A stretch of DNA of 35,306 bases from Bacillus sp. AFS055030 (lineage in GTDB: Bacteria; Bacillota; Bacilli; Bacillales; Bacillaceae_G): the NCBI RefSeq assembly GCF_002574545.1, contig NZ_NUGT01000030.1, positions 1 through 35,306 on the forward strand. The letters are read 5' to 3'. Under the pieces are notes generated by a model. That model did not search any database and had not been told where the DNA came from. It saw only the letters and a list, made by a program, of their open reading frames with translations. Numbering within the stretch: position 1 is the first letter of the stretch; each line of letters opens with the position of its first letter. Below are positions 1-8,042 of this stretch, piece by piece. The position numbers were made by a program, and so were the translations under genes.

Positions 1-6
1 ACTTAG

Positions 7-147
7 GTTGACATTTATAGTCAGGATAGCTATCAAAATCGAATTTTTATGCCCATTTTTATTGATGGTCGTTTGCAGGAACATATTCAACTCGTGTGGG
101 AACAAATTAACATAGAAAGTATTCATCAATTTCATCTTCATTTTTGA
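7..147 (+). pseudogene. C-terminal remnant of an unrecognised gene
   Basis: Reading frame 1 stays open from the stop at 4-6 to a TGA at 145-147. It gives a protein-like stretch containing YQNRIFMPIFIDGR and later IHQFHLHF. It has no start codon or ribosome binding site, and an in-frame TAG sits at its left edge, so it looks like the tail of a gene broken upstream or outside the window. It overlaps the 3' end of the minus-strand 498-aa gene by about 40 bases. I do not recognise the family, and chance openness cannot be excluded. Confidence 0.2.
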
Positions 148-1603
148 GAATAGTATTCTCTGGTACTCCTACTGACTTTGCAAAATTAATAGAAGAAACA
201 AATCTTAGTTGAAAATTGATATTGAAGTCAAACGAGTATTGCTGCAATTCCCCGAGATTATGATATTTATTCAAAAGCTCATCTAGTTTTACTTGGTATT
301 CTTTGCCCAATTTATCAACAAATGCATTAATTTTTTCTTGATAAAGATTAATCACTTCTATTTCGTGTTTGCTTAGGACCCTTTTTCCAAGACTTAGTGC
401 TGTGGTTGCAACGATTGAGCCAACCAAAGCACCAACAACTGGAATTGGTATAACTGCTTGTCCAATAGCAGCACCAATAGCAGCACCTGTTGCATCAATG
501 GCATTTAGTGTTACTAAATCAATAAATCCATCGCTATCAACATCACCTTTTCTATATTTGACAATAGCATTACTTAACCCAAAAGTACCTGAAGTAATTG
601 CACCAGCACTTGGTGCAGCAAGGTGACAAACATTGGTTAATCCATATATTGCATATCCAGAAATTCCGCCTTTAATAGCACCTTTAGCTGTACTGACTCC
701 ACACTCTTTCCAATCTTCAATATCAAAATCCCATACTTCTTTTCCATCTTTATGCTTTTGATAGACAAAGATCCCTAGATTGAACCCACCTTGTACTGCT
801 GCACCTATTCCAGCAACTTTAGATGCTTCTCTGAAACTTGGTTGTGCTTCTTGTTGGGCGCTTAATCTATCGTTATCCGCTTCCTTTTTAATATCAGATT
901 TTTGTTGAGCGGTTTGCTTATTTATGTCATTTACTTCCCCTGATAACGTTTGGTCAATTGTTCCTTTTTGAACATCTTTATATTCAAGAACTGATGATTC
1001 CAACCATTTATCATAAGAAACGCCACGCAGAGCACTCTCATCTTCAATAGCTTTTCTAATATTATTGATTTGGGAGTTAGACAAGATATTTCCATTAAAT
1101 TCTACAGATTTTGCTCCGCTCATAATTTTTTCTATGACTTCCACATGGTCTTTTGGAAAAATCATACTCATTTTATCATAATTGGATGCTTGCTTAATCT
1201 CTTCTAAGATATTGGCATAAAACTTCATTTGCACTTCTTTGCCTTTAAGTAGAATATCTGCAGGTCCATTATCATTTAATAGGACTACACTTTTCTGTAG
1301 TCCTTGATAAACATCTCTTGCATTTCTTATCCCCGTTTCAGCAAACTCTGAAATAAAACCATGTACTCCAGTATCTCCACCACGATTAATATTGATAAGA
1401 TTATCGATTTCTGTTTTCGCCCATTCTAGATTTGATAATGCATTTGCTGATTTAGTAGCTAAGTCTGATAATTTATCTGTTTCACTAGTAAGAATTGATT
1501 CTAATGTATTCTTCAGATCTGTTAATCTGATATTATTTAAATAATCTACATATGAAGCAATCCCTTGTTCAACATTATTATCAATAGACTGTTCACTAAG
1601 CAT
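107..1603 (-). CDS. Uncharacterised 498-aa protein with C-terminal hydrophobic glycine-rich segment
   Basis: Unknown function. Residues 1-250 are mostly charged and helical, with a WLESSVLEYKDVQKGTIDQT segment near 200-220 and a Gln/Lys-rich coiled-coil stretch at 225-257. Residues 260-345 alternate Gly/Ala-rich hydrophobic patches. DVDSDGFID at 354-362 fits an EF-hand/dockerin-type DxDxDG loop, although this may be coincidence. Residues 370-407 form a glycine-zipper-like hydrophobic run (GAAIGAAIGQAVIPIPVVG), followed by a helical tail. No signal peptide is evident. The start is supported by AAGGAG upstream. The ORF overlaps the preceding gene by 8 bases, so the two are translationally linked. 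The pattern resembles, from memory, a widespread uncharacterised Firmicutes family. A membrane-inserting effector or island-encoded defence protein is possible but unproven. Confidence 0.75.
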   Translation of the reverse strand: MLSEQSIDNNVEQGIASYVDYLNNIRLTDLKNTLESILTSETDKLSDLATKSANALSNLEWAKTEIDNLININRGGDTGVHGFISEFAETGIRNARDVYQGLQKSVVLLNDNGPADILLKGKEVQMKFYANILEEIKQASNYDKMSMIFPKDHVEVIEKIMSGAKSVEFNGNILSNSQINNIRKAIEDESALRGVSYDKWLESSVLEYKDVQKGTIDQTLSGEVNDINKQTAQQKSDIKKEADNDRLSAQQEAQPSFREASKVAGIGAAVQGGFNLGIFVYQKHKDGKEVWDFDIEDWKECGVSTAKGAIKGGISGYAIYGLTNVCHLAAPSAGAITSGTFGLSNAIVKYRKGDVDSDGFIDLVTLNAIDATGAAIGAAIGQAVIPIPVVGALVGSIVATTALSLGKRVLSKHEIEVINLYQEKINAFVDKLGKEYQVKLDELLNKYHNLGELQQYSFDFNINFQLRFVSSINFAKSVGVPENTILKNEDEIDEYFLC

Positions 1604-2456
1604 CTAATTTTAGCTCCTTATTGATTAGTTGTGCCAAAGTTAAGGTTGAATTCACAAGCAATCCAGCTTGTAGTTTTTCATCTTTGGAGAATTGACTATA
1701 ATCACTTCCAATCAAAGCTTTCTCTGCCTTAGATACTCCAGTAATTTGAGTGTTGGTAGTTTCCACCAATGCCTTGACTTCTGAGTTCATATTGTTAAAT
1801 TTTCTAATTATTTTCTCGAGATTTTCTCTCTCAGCAATTAGCTTATTCGCAGTTTTTTTGTTTTTATGACTGGCAAACAAGCCTGAACCAACCGAACCTG
1901 CAAGCATAACACCAGCAATTGTCCAACCTACTGGTCCTGCTAGAGCGAGCAATGCACTACCTGCACTCATTCCACCACCACCAGCTGCTAATGCACCACC
2001 ACCAAGCCATGCTAATGCAGCATTTGTCGCAGCGGCTCCTGATAAAGTAGAGATAGCAGTACCTGTTGATGCAACACCAAAAGTAGTGGCAATGCCCATT
2101 GCTGCTGTTGGACCCATTGTCGCTACAGCAACTCCAAGAGCGCTTAAAGTTGCACCCGCTCCAGAACCTCCAGCAGCTGCTTTTGCTTCAACTTCTGCCT
2201 TTTTAATTTCTTGCTGTTTTGTCTTAAAATTTTCCACTTCAATTTCAATGTTTTTAAGTGTTACTTTGAATTCCTTTGGAGTGTTTGATAATTTATTAAT
2301 TCGTTCTTCTATTAATTTAACAAGTTTTATAGCTTTTTCACGCTCTTTATAAAGAACATTCGTATTTTCACCTAAATCATTGGCGACTTTTTCATAACGT
2401 TCAACCGCTGCATTATAATTGTCGATTGCATTTTTTCTTAACTTTGCATTGAACAT
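1596..2456 (-). CDS. Uncharacterised 286-aa protein: coiled coil, Gly/Ala hydrophobic core, coiled coil
   Basis: Unknown function. Residues 1-92 are a charged, heptad-like helix. Residues 93-193 are extremely Gly/Ala/Ser-rich and hydrophobic (for example LGGGALAAGGGGMSAGSALL). Residues 195-240 return to charged helix, and the C-terminus is short and mixed. This helix, hydrophobic-hairpin, helix layout recalls alpha-pore-forming proteins and membrane-remodelling proteins, but no family motif is visible. I chose ATG at 2456 because GGGAAGG lies 8 bases upstream; an in-frame ATG 18 bases earlier overlaps that ribosome binding site. The gene sits 24 bases after the 83-aa gene and overlaps the 498-aa gene, so the three are probably one transcript. 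The Gly/Ala core is also visible as GC-richer, repetitive DNA around 1900-2180. Confidence 0.75.
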   Translation of the reverse strand: MFNAKLRKNAIDNYNAAVERYEKVANDLGENTNVLYKEREKAIKLVKLIEERINKLSNTPKEFKVTLKNIEIEVENFKTKQQEIKKAEVEAKAAAGGSGAGATLSALGVAVATMGPTAAMGIATTFGVASTGTAISTLSGAAATNAALAWLGGGALAAGGGGMSAGSALLALAGPVGWTIAGVMLAGSVGSGLFASHKNKKTANKLIAERENLEKIIRKFNNMNSEVKALVETTNTQITGVSKAEKALIGSDYSQFSKDEKLQAGLLVNSTLTLAQLINKELKLDA

Positions 2457-2480
2457 GTGATTACCTTCCCTCATAGTTTA

Positions 2481-2732
2481 TTACTGTAATAGAGTTTTTA
2501 TCTTCTTACTTGAGTCAAACTTAAGAACCTTATCTATACACCAAAATGTAGTTGCCCCTTTTATCAGCACAAAATCATTCTCCTCAAGATATTCTTTCAA
2601 TAAGCTAAACTGTTTACCTACTGGCACAGTCCCAGAAAGTATTTCAATAATGTGGAGTTGTGATTTAGCAATACTTTCTTTAGCGGTGAAGACTATATAA
2701 TCAACAGCATTTATTTTTATGATTTTCAACAC
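2481..2732 (-). CDS. Small 83-aa protein heading the island operon
   Basis: Unknown function. It is a soluble-looking 83-residue protein (MLKIIKINAVDYIVF at the start, WCIDKVLKFDSSKKIK near the end) with no membrane segment or recognisable motif. The start is GTG at 2732, or TTG immediately after; there is no in-frame ATG, and the ribosome binding site is weak (GAGTGGG). It lies just upstream of, and on the same strand as, the two larger proteins. A chaperone, immunity or regulatory partner would fit that position, but nothing in the sequence proves it. The DNA just upstream is degenerate, so an N-terminal truncation is possible. Confidence 0.5.
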   Translation of the reverse strand: MLKIIKINAVDYIVFTAKESIAKSQLHIIEILSGTVPVGKQFSLLKEYLEENDFVLIKGATTFWCIDKVLKFDSSKKIKTLLQ

Positions 2733-2766
2733 TGTTTAAACCCACTCATTGCCTGTCTTTATCTCA

Positions 2767-2918
2767 TCACCATATGGTGAAATAAATGCCTAATGCCTGC
2801 TCAAACTTGACACCGAGCAGATCAGCGATAGATTTCAACTCATCCAATGTTACCGCAAATGTTCATTAGAACACATACATGAAACACCGCTTTCTTCAAC
2901 AACGGTAAGAACTGCCAT
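2767..2918 (-). pseudogene. Frameshifted coding remnant
   Basis: On the minus strand an ATG at 2918 opens MAVLTVVEESGVSCMCSNEH and stops. A second frame then continues with VTLDELKSIADLLGVKFEQA and ends at 2767. The two pieces look like one helical protein interrupted by a frameshift. The family is not recognised. It lies directly upstream of the three-gene island operon, within decayed DNA. Confidence 0.3.
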
Positions 2919-2995
2919 TGCAACAGCTCCTAAAATAATGCACCCGTTAGTGAAAAATATATATCTCTTATACTACTTCATTCATTTCATGATTA

Positions 2996-3398
2996 TTAGT
3001 GTATAATCTGTTCAATACTTGTTATTTCTATTGTATTATTCATAGGATCTATAATAGGAAAACTCCAATACCCTTTCCATTTGTGCTCATTATAATATTT
3101 TGATCTGTTTACTTAATATGGTATGGACAACTTCATTGAAATCTTGTCTATCACATTCTAGAGACCAACCTATCCTTGGTTCTGTTCCACCTTTCCACCC
3201 TGGTTGAATGGAAAACCTGTTTGATAGTGGGTTAGTTTTCTTCATTGTAATCAATACTTAATATTGATCACCAATCTTATAAGCAATCGAATCTTTACAA
3301 TCCCATATGAGGTTTAACTGAAGTATATCTAAGTAAAACCCCTTCATTTTCTCCAAATCGTTACAAAATAAATATGTAAATCCCCATCGATTTACTAT
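2996..3398 (-). pseudogene. VOC-family (glyoxalase-like) pseudogene
   Basis: Minus-strand translation gives a clear VOC fold protein in pieces. It starts NRWGFTYLFCNDLEKMKGFY, continues to AYKIGDQ followed by an in-frame TAA, then LSNRFSIQPGWKGGTEPRIG, a one-base frameshift near 3100, and ends YWSFPIIDPMNNTIEIT. A good ribosome binding site (AGAGGGGG) precedes an ATA where the ATG would be, so the start codon is probably also lost. Three independent lesions make it non-functional. It differs in sequence from the intact VOC gene at 22.9-23.3 kb. Confidence 0.7.
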
Positions 3399-3692
3399 AT
3401 TAATACCCCCTCTTAAAAATTTGCTTCTTCGACTATACTGACCGTTACTTTAAGTGAAACTTTTCAAATCTAAGGTATCTTTATATAAAAATCATACCAG
3501 AAAATAGAAGCTTTTTGTTCTGAATTTACATAATTATGGATATCATTGCTGCGCAGTATGAGTCTACTGTACATTATTAACTGCCTATTAAATTATTTAA
3601 TGGTTTCACTGAAAACAATCTAAGGTATTCTCTTGTGTAAAAAATGTGTAAAATCATTTCAAAATCTACCTTTTCACTTGTTTTCTTCAAAA

Positions 3693-3737
3693 ACAAAAAA
3701 CACCCACAAACATTGATACATCAACATTTGCGAGTGT
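3693..3737 (-). terminator. Rho-independent terminator
   Basis: Arms at 3701-3717 and 3720-3736 pair over 17 positions on the minus-strand RNA, with four G:U wobbles. They are followed by TTTTTTGTTTTTG. On the plus strand the wobbles become A/C mismatches, so the minus orientation is functional. It ends a transcript coming from the tRNA-like scar side. Confidence 0.65.
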
Positions 3738-3773
3738 TCTATCGTTTCTTAATTTAACCCGTTTTTACCTAAA

Positions 3774-3803
3774 GATACCGGTGGTCGGGATCGAATTGGC
3801 GGT
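3774..3803 (-). other. Possible tRNA 3'-end remnant / attachment-site scar
   Basis: The minus strand reads AATTCGATCCCGACCACC, which resembles a tRNA T-loop (TTCGATC) and 3' acceptor strand. A terminator follows about 40 bases on. No 5' half of a tRNA is present, and the T-stem does not pair cleanly. An att-site remnant left by an integrated element would look like this, but the identification is weak. Confidence 0.25.
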
Positions 3804-3946
3804 CAAAACATTGATTTAATAAGGTTTTGTAAATTCATGAATAAAATTTGTGCAAATGAGAACGTATATTCCCTTTTAATCTTAACATTTACAATGCCAA
3901 TTTGATTTTAAAAGTAGAAATCAGAATAGAAAGGCAGACACATATT

Positions 3947-4408
3947 ATGCCGTATAAAAGAGGAGAGATAGGTACATTTCATTTAGGTAGAAACGGGTCG
4001 GGTCTAAAAATTATTAGCACAATGTTAGACATAAGTAAGATTCGGAAGTTTATGACCACGTTAACATTGATTTAGTAAGGCATGATCTATTTTTTTATTT
4101 CAATTATCACTTTAGAGATAAAGCTAACTACTACGTTGTAGAAAAGGAAGCAATAATTATTAATGATTTTTTAGAAGTTATTCCTAAAGAGACAGAACAG
4201 GGCATTTGCACATCTGAAAAGGCAAAAAATAAAAAGCAGTATCGGAAAATCCACTAAAAACTATCAAGTCCTATTGATGAGAACAAATGAGAGTAGATCC
4301 TTCAACCTACTAAAATTGGAACTTGGACCCGAGTTTCAAGCTAAAGTAGAGAATGATAGAGAAACGGAACTTTTATATAAACTACTAGACTGTTCTTCTA
4401 TTTATTAA
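3947..4408 (+). pseudogene. Unrecognised frameshifted gene
   Basis: An ATG at 3947 opens MPYKRGEIGTFHLGRNGSGL. The frame then shifts near 4045 to VYDHVNIDLVRHDLFFYFNY and runs through YYVVEKEAIIINDFLEVIPK. A stop and another shift lead to FNLLKLELGPEFQAKVEND, which ends at 4408. The pieces read as one soluble protein of about 150 aa with at least two lesions. The family is not recognised. Its charged, DNA-element-like composition and its setting suggest mobile-element cargo. Confidence 0.4.
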
Positions 4409-4499
4409 CCTAGCAAATCGTAATATAGGAATTTCTAAGAGGGAAATGCTTTCTATATAGTAATAGAGTCCCCACTGAATAAAGAAATTGAATATGCCA

Positions 4500-4787
4500 A
4501 AAAGGAAAATGCAAGTCTTTAGTGTCACTAGGCTTAGATGAAACTTAGCCCTTGCATCTGTTCAATGTCGTACGTTATTTAACTGGAAAATATCTTTTAA
4601 ATAAGCATTCACTCTCTCAACTGATGATTTATAAAGTTCCACTTTTTCGTGCCTCTCCCTGAAGCTACGTATTTTTTTATGTAGGTTCCTCTCTAATTTT
4701 ATAAACCTTTTGACAAATGAAATCCTGTGCTAAAGGACAATTGTCATATTCTTTAGGTCTCTTGTATTCTAGATATTTATTACCTAA
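4500..4787 (-). pseudogene. Transposase C-terminal remnant (DDE family, IS1182-like)
   Basis: Minus-strand frames together give CPLAQDFICQKVYKIREEPT, then KKYVASGRGTKKWNF, then HEKVELYKSSVERVNAYLKD, QLNNVR, a stop, and ARAKFHLSLVTL. The SSVERVNAYLK...QLNNVRxRT...AKxHxxLVTL order is what I know from the C-terminal domain of IS1182-type DDE transposases. At least two frameshifts and one stop are present, the N-terminal catalytic part is missing, and no terminal inverted repeats were found. It abuts the promoter region of the EIICB operon. Confidence 0.6.
4741..4770 (+). promoter_or_regulatory. Candidate promoter of the EIICB operon
   Basis: TTGTCA (4741-4746) and TATTCT (4765-4770), spaced 18 bases, are the best sigma-A-like pair before the EIICB gene. 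The palindrome at 4790-4807 would lie just downstream of the start point, where a repressor could block elongation. The match is moderate. Confidence 0.35.
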
Positions 4788-4789
4788 AA

Positions 4790-4807
4790 TTGTGTACAAA
4801 AACACAA
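4790..4807. promoter_or_regulatory. Palindromic operator candidate upstream of EIICB
   Basis: TTGTGT-N6-ACACAA inverted repeat. Its inner 16 bases match 12 of 16 positions of a palindrome upstream of mngA (14843-14858). This suggests one regulator for both operons, plausibly the RpiR protein encoded between them. Confidence 0.4.
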
Positions 4808-4921
4808 CTTTGAGTACAAATATAGCTTCTGTGTATCTGTATTGTAATGCTAGTAATCTATTGGAATCGCTTCCATTTCAATCTATACTCAAACTGCAAA
4901 CTAAATAAGGAGGAAGTTAAA

Positions 4922-6514
4922 ATGAAAGAATTTTTGCAAAAATTAGGAAAGTCGCTAATGATGCCTATTTCGGTTATTGCAGCCGCAGGTATCTTCTTAG
5001 GTCTCTCTGCTGTATTACAGAATCCAAATATTGTTGGGCAATCGTTTGTTGAAATGACAACAGTACAACAAGTTCTAGGGTTTATTCGTACATTAATCGG
5101 TACTTTATTTGGTAATTTGCCTATTTTATTTGCGATTTCAGTTGCGATCGGTATGGCTAAAGACGAAAAGGCAACCGCTGCATTTAGTACGGTTATTGGT
5201 TTTCTTCTTTTCCATGTAACGCTTAGCTATATGTTAGGTTTAGACGGTATTACAGCTGCAACAACAAATGTTGATTATTTAACAAAAGAAGTTGGAATGT
5301 CTACTCTTGAAGCAACAAAGATTTTTGCTACTTATGATACGGTACTAGGGATTTTCAGTTTCCGAATGAGTGTTTTTGGTGGTATTCTTGTTGGTTTATT
5401 TGTTTCGATGTTACACAATCGTTTTTATCAAATCGAATTACCTACAGCAATTAGTTTCTTTGGCGGACGTCGCTTTATTCCAATCATTACAGTTGTATTA
5501 GTTCCTTTCTTAGCTCTTGCAATGTTCTTTGCTTGGCCCTTCTTAAATAAAGGGATCGTTGGAATCGGTGAATTTATCACTGGTGCTGGTGCTTTCGGTC
5601 CATTTCTTTTCGGATTCTTAGAACGCTTATTGGTTCCGACTGGATTACATCACATTTTAAACCAGCTTACTCGTTTCACTCCAGTAGGCGGAGTTGCTAT
5701 GGTGGATGGACAACAGGTTTCTGGTGCCCTTAATATCTTCAATGCTGTTTTAGCACAAGCAACACCTGATATTGAAACGATGAAAGAAGCAACTCGTTTT
5801 CTAGCTCAAGGTAAGATTCCGTTCATGACATTTGGTTTACCAGCTGCATGTTTAGCTATGTACAGAGCAGCTAAACCACAACATAAAAAACGTGTTGCAG
5901 CATTATTATCTGCCGCAGCATTAGCAAGTTTCACAACTGGTATCACTGAGCCAATCGAATTCGCATTCTTATTTGTATCACCAATCTTATTTGTATTCCA
6001 TGCTTTCATGGCCGGCTTATCATTCATGCTTGCAGATCTCTTCAACATCGGAATTGGTAATGTACAAGGTGGGGTAATTGACCTTACTGTTTTTGGGATA
6101 CTTCAAGGATTGAAAACGAATTGGTGGATTACTGTTATGATCGGTACTTGCTATTCATTTGTGTATTACTTCGTATTTAAATGGGTGATCAACCGCTTTA
6201 ACGTGAAAACACCTGGTCGTGAAGATGAGAATGAAGCAGAGGGCAGTGATGTTGTCATTAACGATGAAGCAACAATCGGTGATGCAATTGTTTCTGCACT
6301 TGGCGGTAAAGAAAACATTAAAGAAGTTGAGAATTGCTTTACTCGTTTACGTCTTGTTCTTTACTCAGTTGATCGAATTGATGAAGCGGCCATTAAAGCA
6401 ACTGGCGCAGCTGGCATCGTAAGAATTAACGATACCAACCTACAGGTTATTTATGGCCCTAAAGTTGAAAGGATTGCATTAGAAGTAAAAAGAAGCTGTT
6501 CAATAGTGGCGTAA
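4922..6514 (+). CDS. PTS EIICB, alpha-glucoside type
   Basis: Imports and phosphorylates a sugar at the membrane. The EIIC domain covers about residues 1-425, with the substrate and phosphate-transfer loop GITEPIEF at 340-347 and LHHILNQL near 242. EIIB follows at about 450-520, with the phosphorylated cysteine Cys472 in ENCFTRLRL. There is no EIIA domain, so it must take phosphate from a separate glucose-type EIIA. Length (530 aa) and order fit the MalP/GlvC alpha-glucoside family. The start at 4922 has AAGGAGG 9 bases upstream; the longer ORF beginning at 4847 has no ribosome binding site. It is followed by a GH4 6-phospho-alpha-glucosidase and a glycerate kinase, so the imported sugar is probably an alpha-glucoside of glycerate rather than maltose. 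That last step is inference. Confidence 0.88.
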   Translation: MKEFLQKLGKSLMMPISVIAAAGIFLGLSAVLQNPNIVGQSFVEMTTVQQVLGFIRTLIGTLFGNLPILFAISVAIGMAKDEKATAAFSTVIGFLLFHVTLSYMLGLDGITAATTNVDYLTKEVGMSTLEATKIFATYDTVLGIFSFRMSVFGGILVGLFVSMLHNRFYQIELPTAISFFGGRRFIPIITVVLVPFLALAMFFAWPFLNKGIVGIGEFITGAGAFGPFLFGFLERLLVPTGLHHILNQLTRFTPVGGVAMVDGQQVSGALNIFNAVLAQATPDIETMKEATRFLAQGKIPFMTFGLPAACLAMYRAAKPQHKKRVAALLSAAALASFTTGITEPIEFAFLFVSPILFVFHAFMAGLSFMLADLFNIGIGNVQGGVIDLTVFGILQGLKTNWWITVMIGTCYSFVYYFVFKWVINRFNVKTPGREDENEAEGSDVVINDEATIGDAIVSALGGKENIKEVENCFTRLRLVLYSVDRIDEAAIKATGAAGIVRINDTNLQVIYGPKVERIALEVKRSCSIVA

Positions 6515-6561
6515 AAAGCAACTTAAATCCTGTTTCTTATCAATGTAATGCACATATAGAA

Positions 6562-6576
6562 ATGTAAACGTTTCAT
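6562..6576. promoter_or_regulatory. cre-like site
   Basis: ATGTAAACGTTTCAT resembles the CcpA cre palindrome but is one base short in the right arm. It lies 48 bases before the GH4 gene and just ahead of a TATAAT (about 6585-6590). It could mark catabolite control of an internal promoter. Confidence 0.4.
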
Positions 6577-6623
6577 ACAAAAAATATAATAAATAATATA
6601 AAATCCAAAGGAGTCGGTTCTTT

Positions 6624-7979
6624 ATGAAAAAAAATAATATCGTATTAGTTGGCGGAGGCTCTACTTGGACACCAGGAATTTTAAAGGCTCTAACAACTCA
6701 TTTAGATCAATTTGCTCTTAATCAAGTAGTTCTTTACGATGTTAATGCAGAACGTCAGGAAGTAATAGGACAATTCGGAGAGATCTTATTCAGTGAAGAA
6801 GCACCTGAAGTAAACTTTATTTATACAACAGAAAAAGATGTTGCTTATAAAGATGTTGATTTTGTTTTCTGTCAAATGCGTACTGGTGGTTATGCAATGC
6901 GTGAGAAGGACGAGAAAATTCCTCTTAGCTTTGGTGTTGTTGGTCAAGAAACATGCGGACCTGGTGGTTTTGCTTATGGTATGCGTTCAATTCGCGATAT
7001 GATTGAAATGGTACAAGATGTGCGTAAATATAGCCCTGATGCGTGGATTTTAAACTACACGAACCCAGCGGCTATTGTAGCACTAGCACTGGACAAGGTT
7101 TTCCCGGATGATAAGAGAATTTTAAACATCTGTGATCAACCAGTTAACTTATTACGTTCTTACGGCCGTTTAATTAACCATGAATATAATAAATTTGAGC
7201 CAACATACTTTGGACTTAACCACTTTGGCTGGTTTACTCATATTTATGATGAGAATGGTCATGATCTTGCACCTAAAATCAAAGAAACGATTTTAAATGG
7301 CGGCTTCCGTCCTGTTGATGCTGAACAACGCGACCAGTCTTGGTTAGATACTTATGCAATGGTAGAAAATATGCTGATTGATTTCCCAGAATATTTACCT
7401 AACACTTATTTACAGTACTATTTATATCCAGAATATAAAGCTTCTAAATTAGATCCGAACTTTACTCGTGCTAATGAGGTTATGGTTGGACGCGAAAAGA
7501 ACGTCTTTGCTGAATGCCGCAGTATCATCGAAAAAGGAACAGCAAAAGATTCACATGTTGTTCATAACGATGCTCATGGAGATATGATTGTTGAAGTTGC
7601 TTCCTCAATTACAAACAACTTGCGACAAACATATATCGTGATTGTTCCAAACAATGGGATTGTTGCAAACCTACCAGATGATGTAATGATTGAAGTTGCT
7701 GCTTCACTTGGAATTAATGGTCCAGCACCATATTCTGTAGGCCATGTTGATACATTCTATAAAGGTTTAATCGAAGGTCAACATGCTTTTGAAAAATTAA
7801 CAGTTGAAGCGTACCTTGAAGGTTCTTATACAAAAGCACTTCAAGCTTTAACGTTAAATAGAACAGTTGTTGACGCTAAGAAAGCTCGTAAAATTCTTGA
7901 TGCTCTTATTGAAGCGAACAAAGATTATTGGCCAGAATTAAAAAAACCAGAAATGAAAAAACAAACAATTTTAGTTTAA
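6624..7979 (+). CDS. 6-phospho-alpha-glucosidase, GH4 family
   Basis: Cytoplasmic hydrolase of 6-phospho-alpha-glucosides, NAD+- and Mn2+-dependent in this family. Seen: the N-terminal Rossmann motif VGGGSTWTPG (9-18), the family signature CGPGG (111-115), NYTNPAA (144-150), NICDQP with Cys170 and Asp171, and GLNHFGW with His200. Cys and His are the metal ligands, and Asp after Cys is typical of alpha- rather than beta-specific members (GlvA/MalA). Length 451 aa is normal. The ribosome binding site is AAAGGAG. It lies 109 bases after EIICB and 63 before glycerate kinase. By homology it splits the imported 6-phosphosugar to glucose-6-phosphate plus aglycone. The neighbouring kinase implies that the aglycone is glycerate. 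Maltose-6-phosphate remains the conventional alternative. Confidence 0.9.
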   Translation: MKKNNIVLVGGGSTWTPGILKALTTHLDQFALNQVVLYDVNAERQEVIGQFGEILFSEEAPEVNFIYTTEKDVAYKDVDFVFCQMRTGGYAMREKDEKIPLSFGVVGQETCGPGGFAYGMRSIRDMIEMVQDVRKYSPDAWILNYTNPAAIVALALDKVFPDDKRILNICDQPVNLLRSYGRLINHEYNKFEPTYFGLNHFGWFTHIYDENGHDLAPKIKETILNGGFRPVDAEQRDQSWLDTYAMVENMLIDFPEYLPNTYLQYYLYPEYKASKLDPNFTRANEVMVGREKNVFAECRSIIEKGTAKDSHVVHNDAHGDMIVEVASSITNNLRQTYIVIVPNNGIVANLPDDVMIEVAASLGINGPAPYSVGHVDTFYKGLIEGQHAFEKLTVEAYLEGSYTKALQALTLNRTVVDAKKARKILDALIEANKDYWPELKKPEMKKQTILV

Positions 7980-8042
7980 ATTCAATAAATTAAGGGGCTA
8001 TTAAATGATAGTTCCTTAATTTTGTTTAAGGAGTAGATGTAT

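Larger units (their letters stand above)
3407..3946. other. Gene-free stretch with terminator and tRNA-like scar
   Basis: About 540 bases without a credible ORF. The only structures seen are a minus-strand terminator (3693-3737) and a tRNA-3'-end-like sequence (3774-3803). The rest is AT-rich with stops in all frames. Confidence 0.6.

Noticed and set aside
1880-2180. Tandem repeat or CRISPR-like array in the Gly/Ala-rich region
   Set aside because: The repetition is codon-level (Gly/Ala codons) within an ORF, without regular units or spacers.
1596-2456. Annotation as an HBL/Nhe-type enterotoxin component
   Set aside because: The helix/hydrophobic/helix layout is similar, but there is no signal peptide and no recognisable toxin sequence motif.
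3774-3803. Intact tRNA gene
   Set aside because: Only a 3'-like segment is present; no D-arm, anticodon arm or 5' acceptor strand is found upstream.
4717-4908. 63-aa plus-strand ORF before EIICB
   Set aside because: It overlaps the transposase remnant and the promoter/operator region, has no ribosome binding site and no protein-like pattern.
4847-4921. 25-residue N-terminal extension of EIICB
   Set aside because: No ribosome binding site at 4847; the strong AAGGAGG is directly before 4922, and family members begin at the MKEFLQKLG-like sequence.
6624-7979. Calling the GH4 protein malA/glvA outright
   Set aside because: Catalytic motifs fit, but the glycerate kinase context argues against assuming maltose-6-phosphate as the natural substrate.
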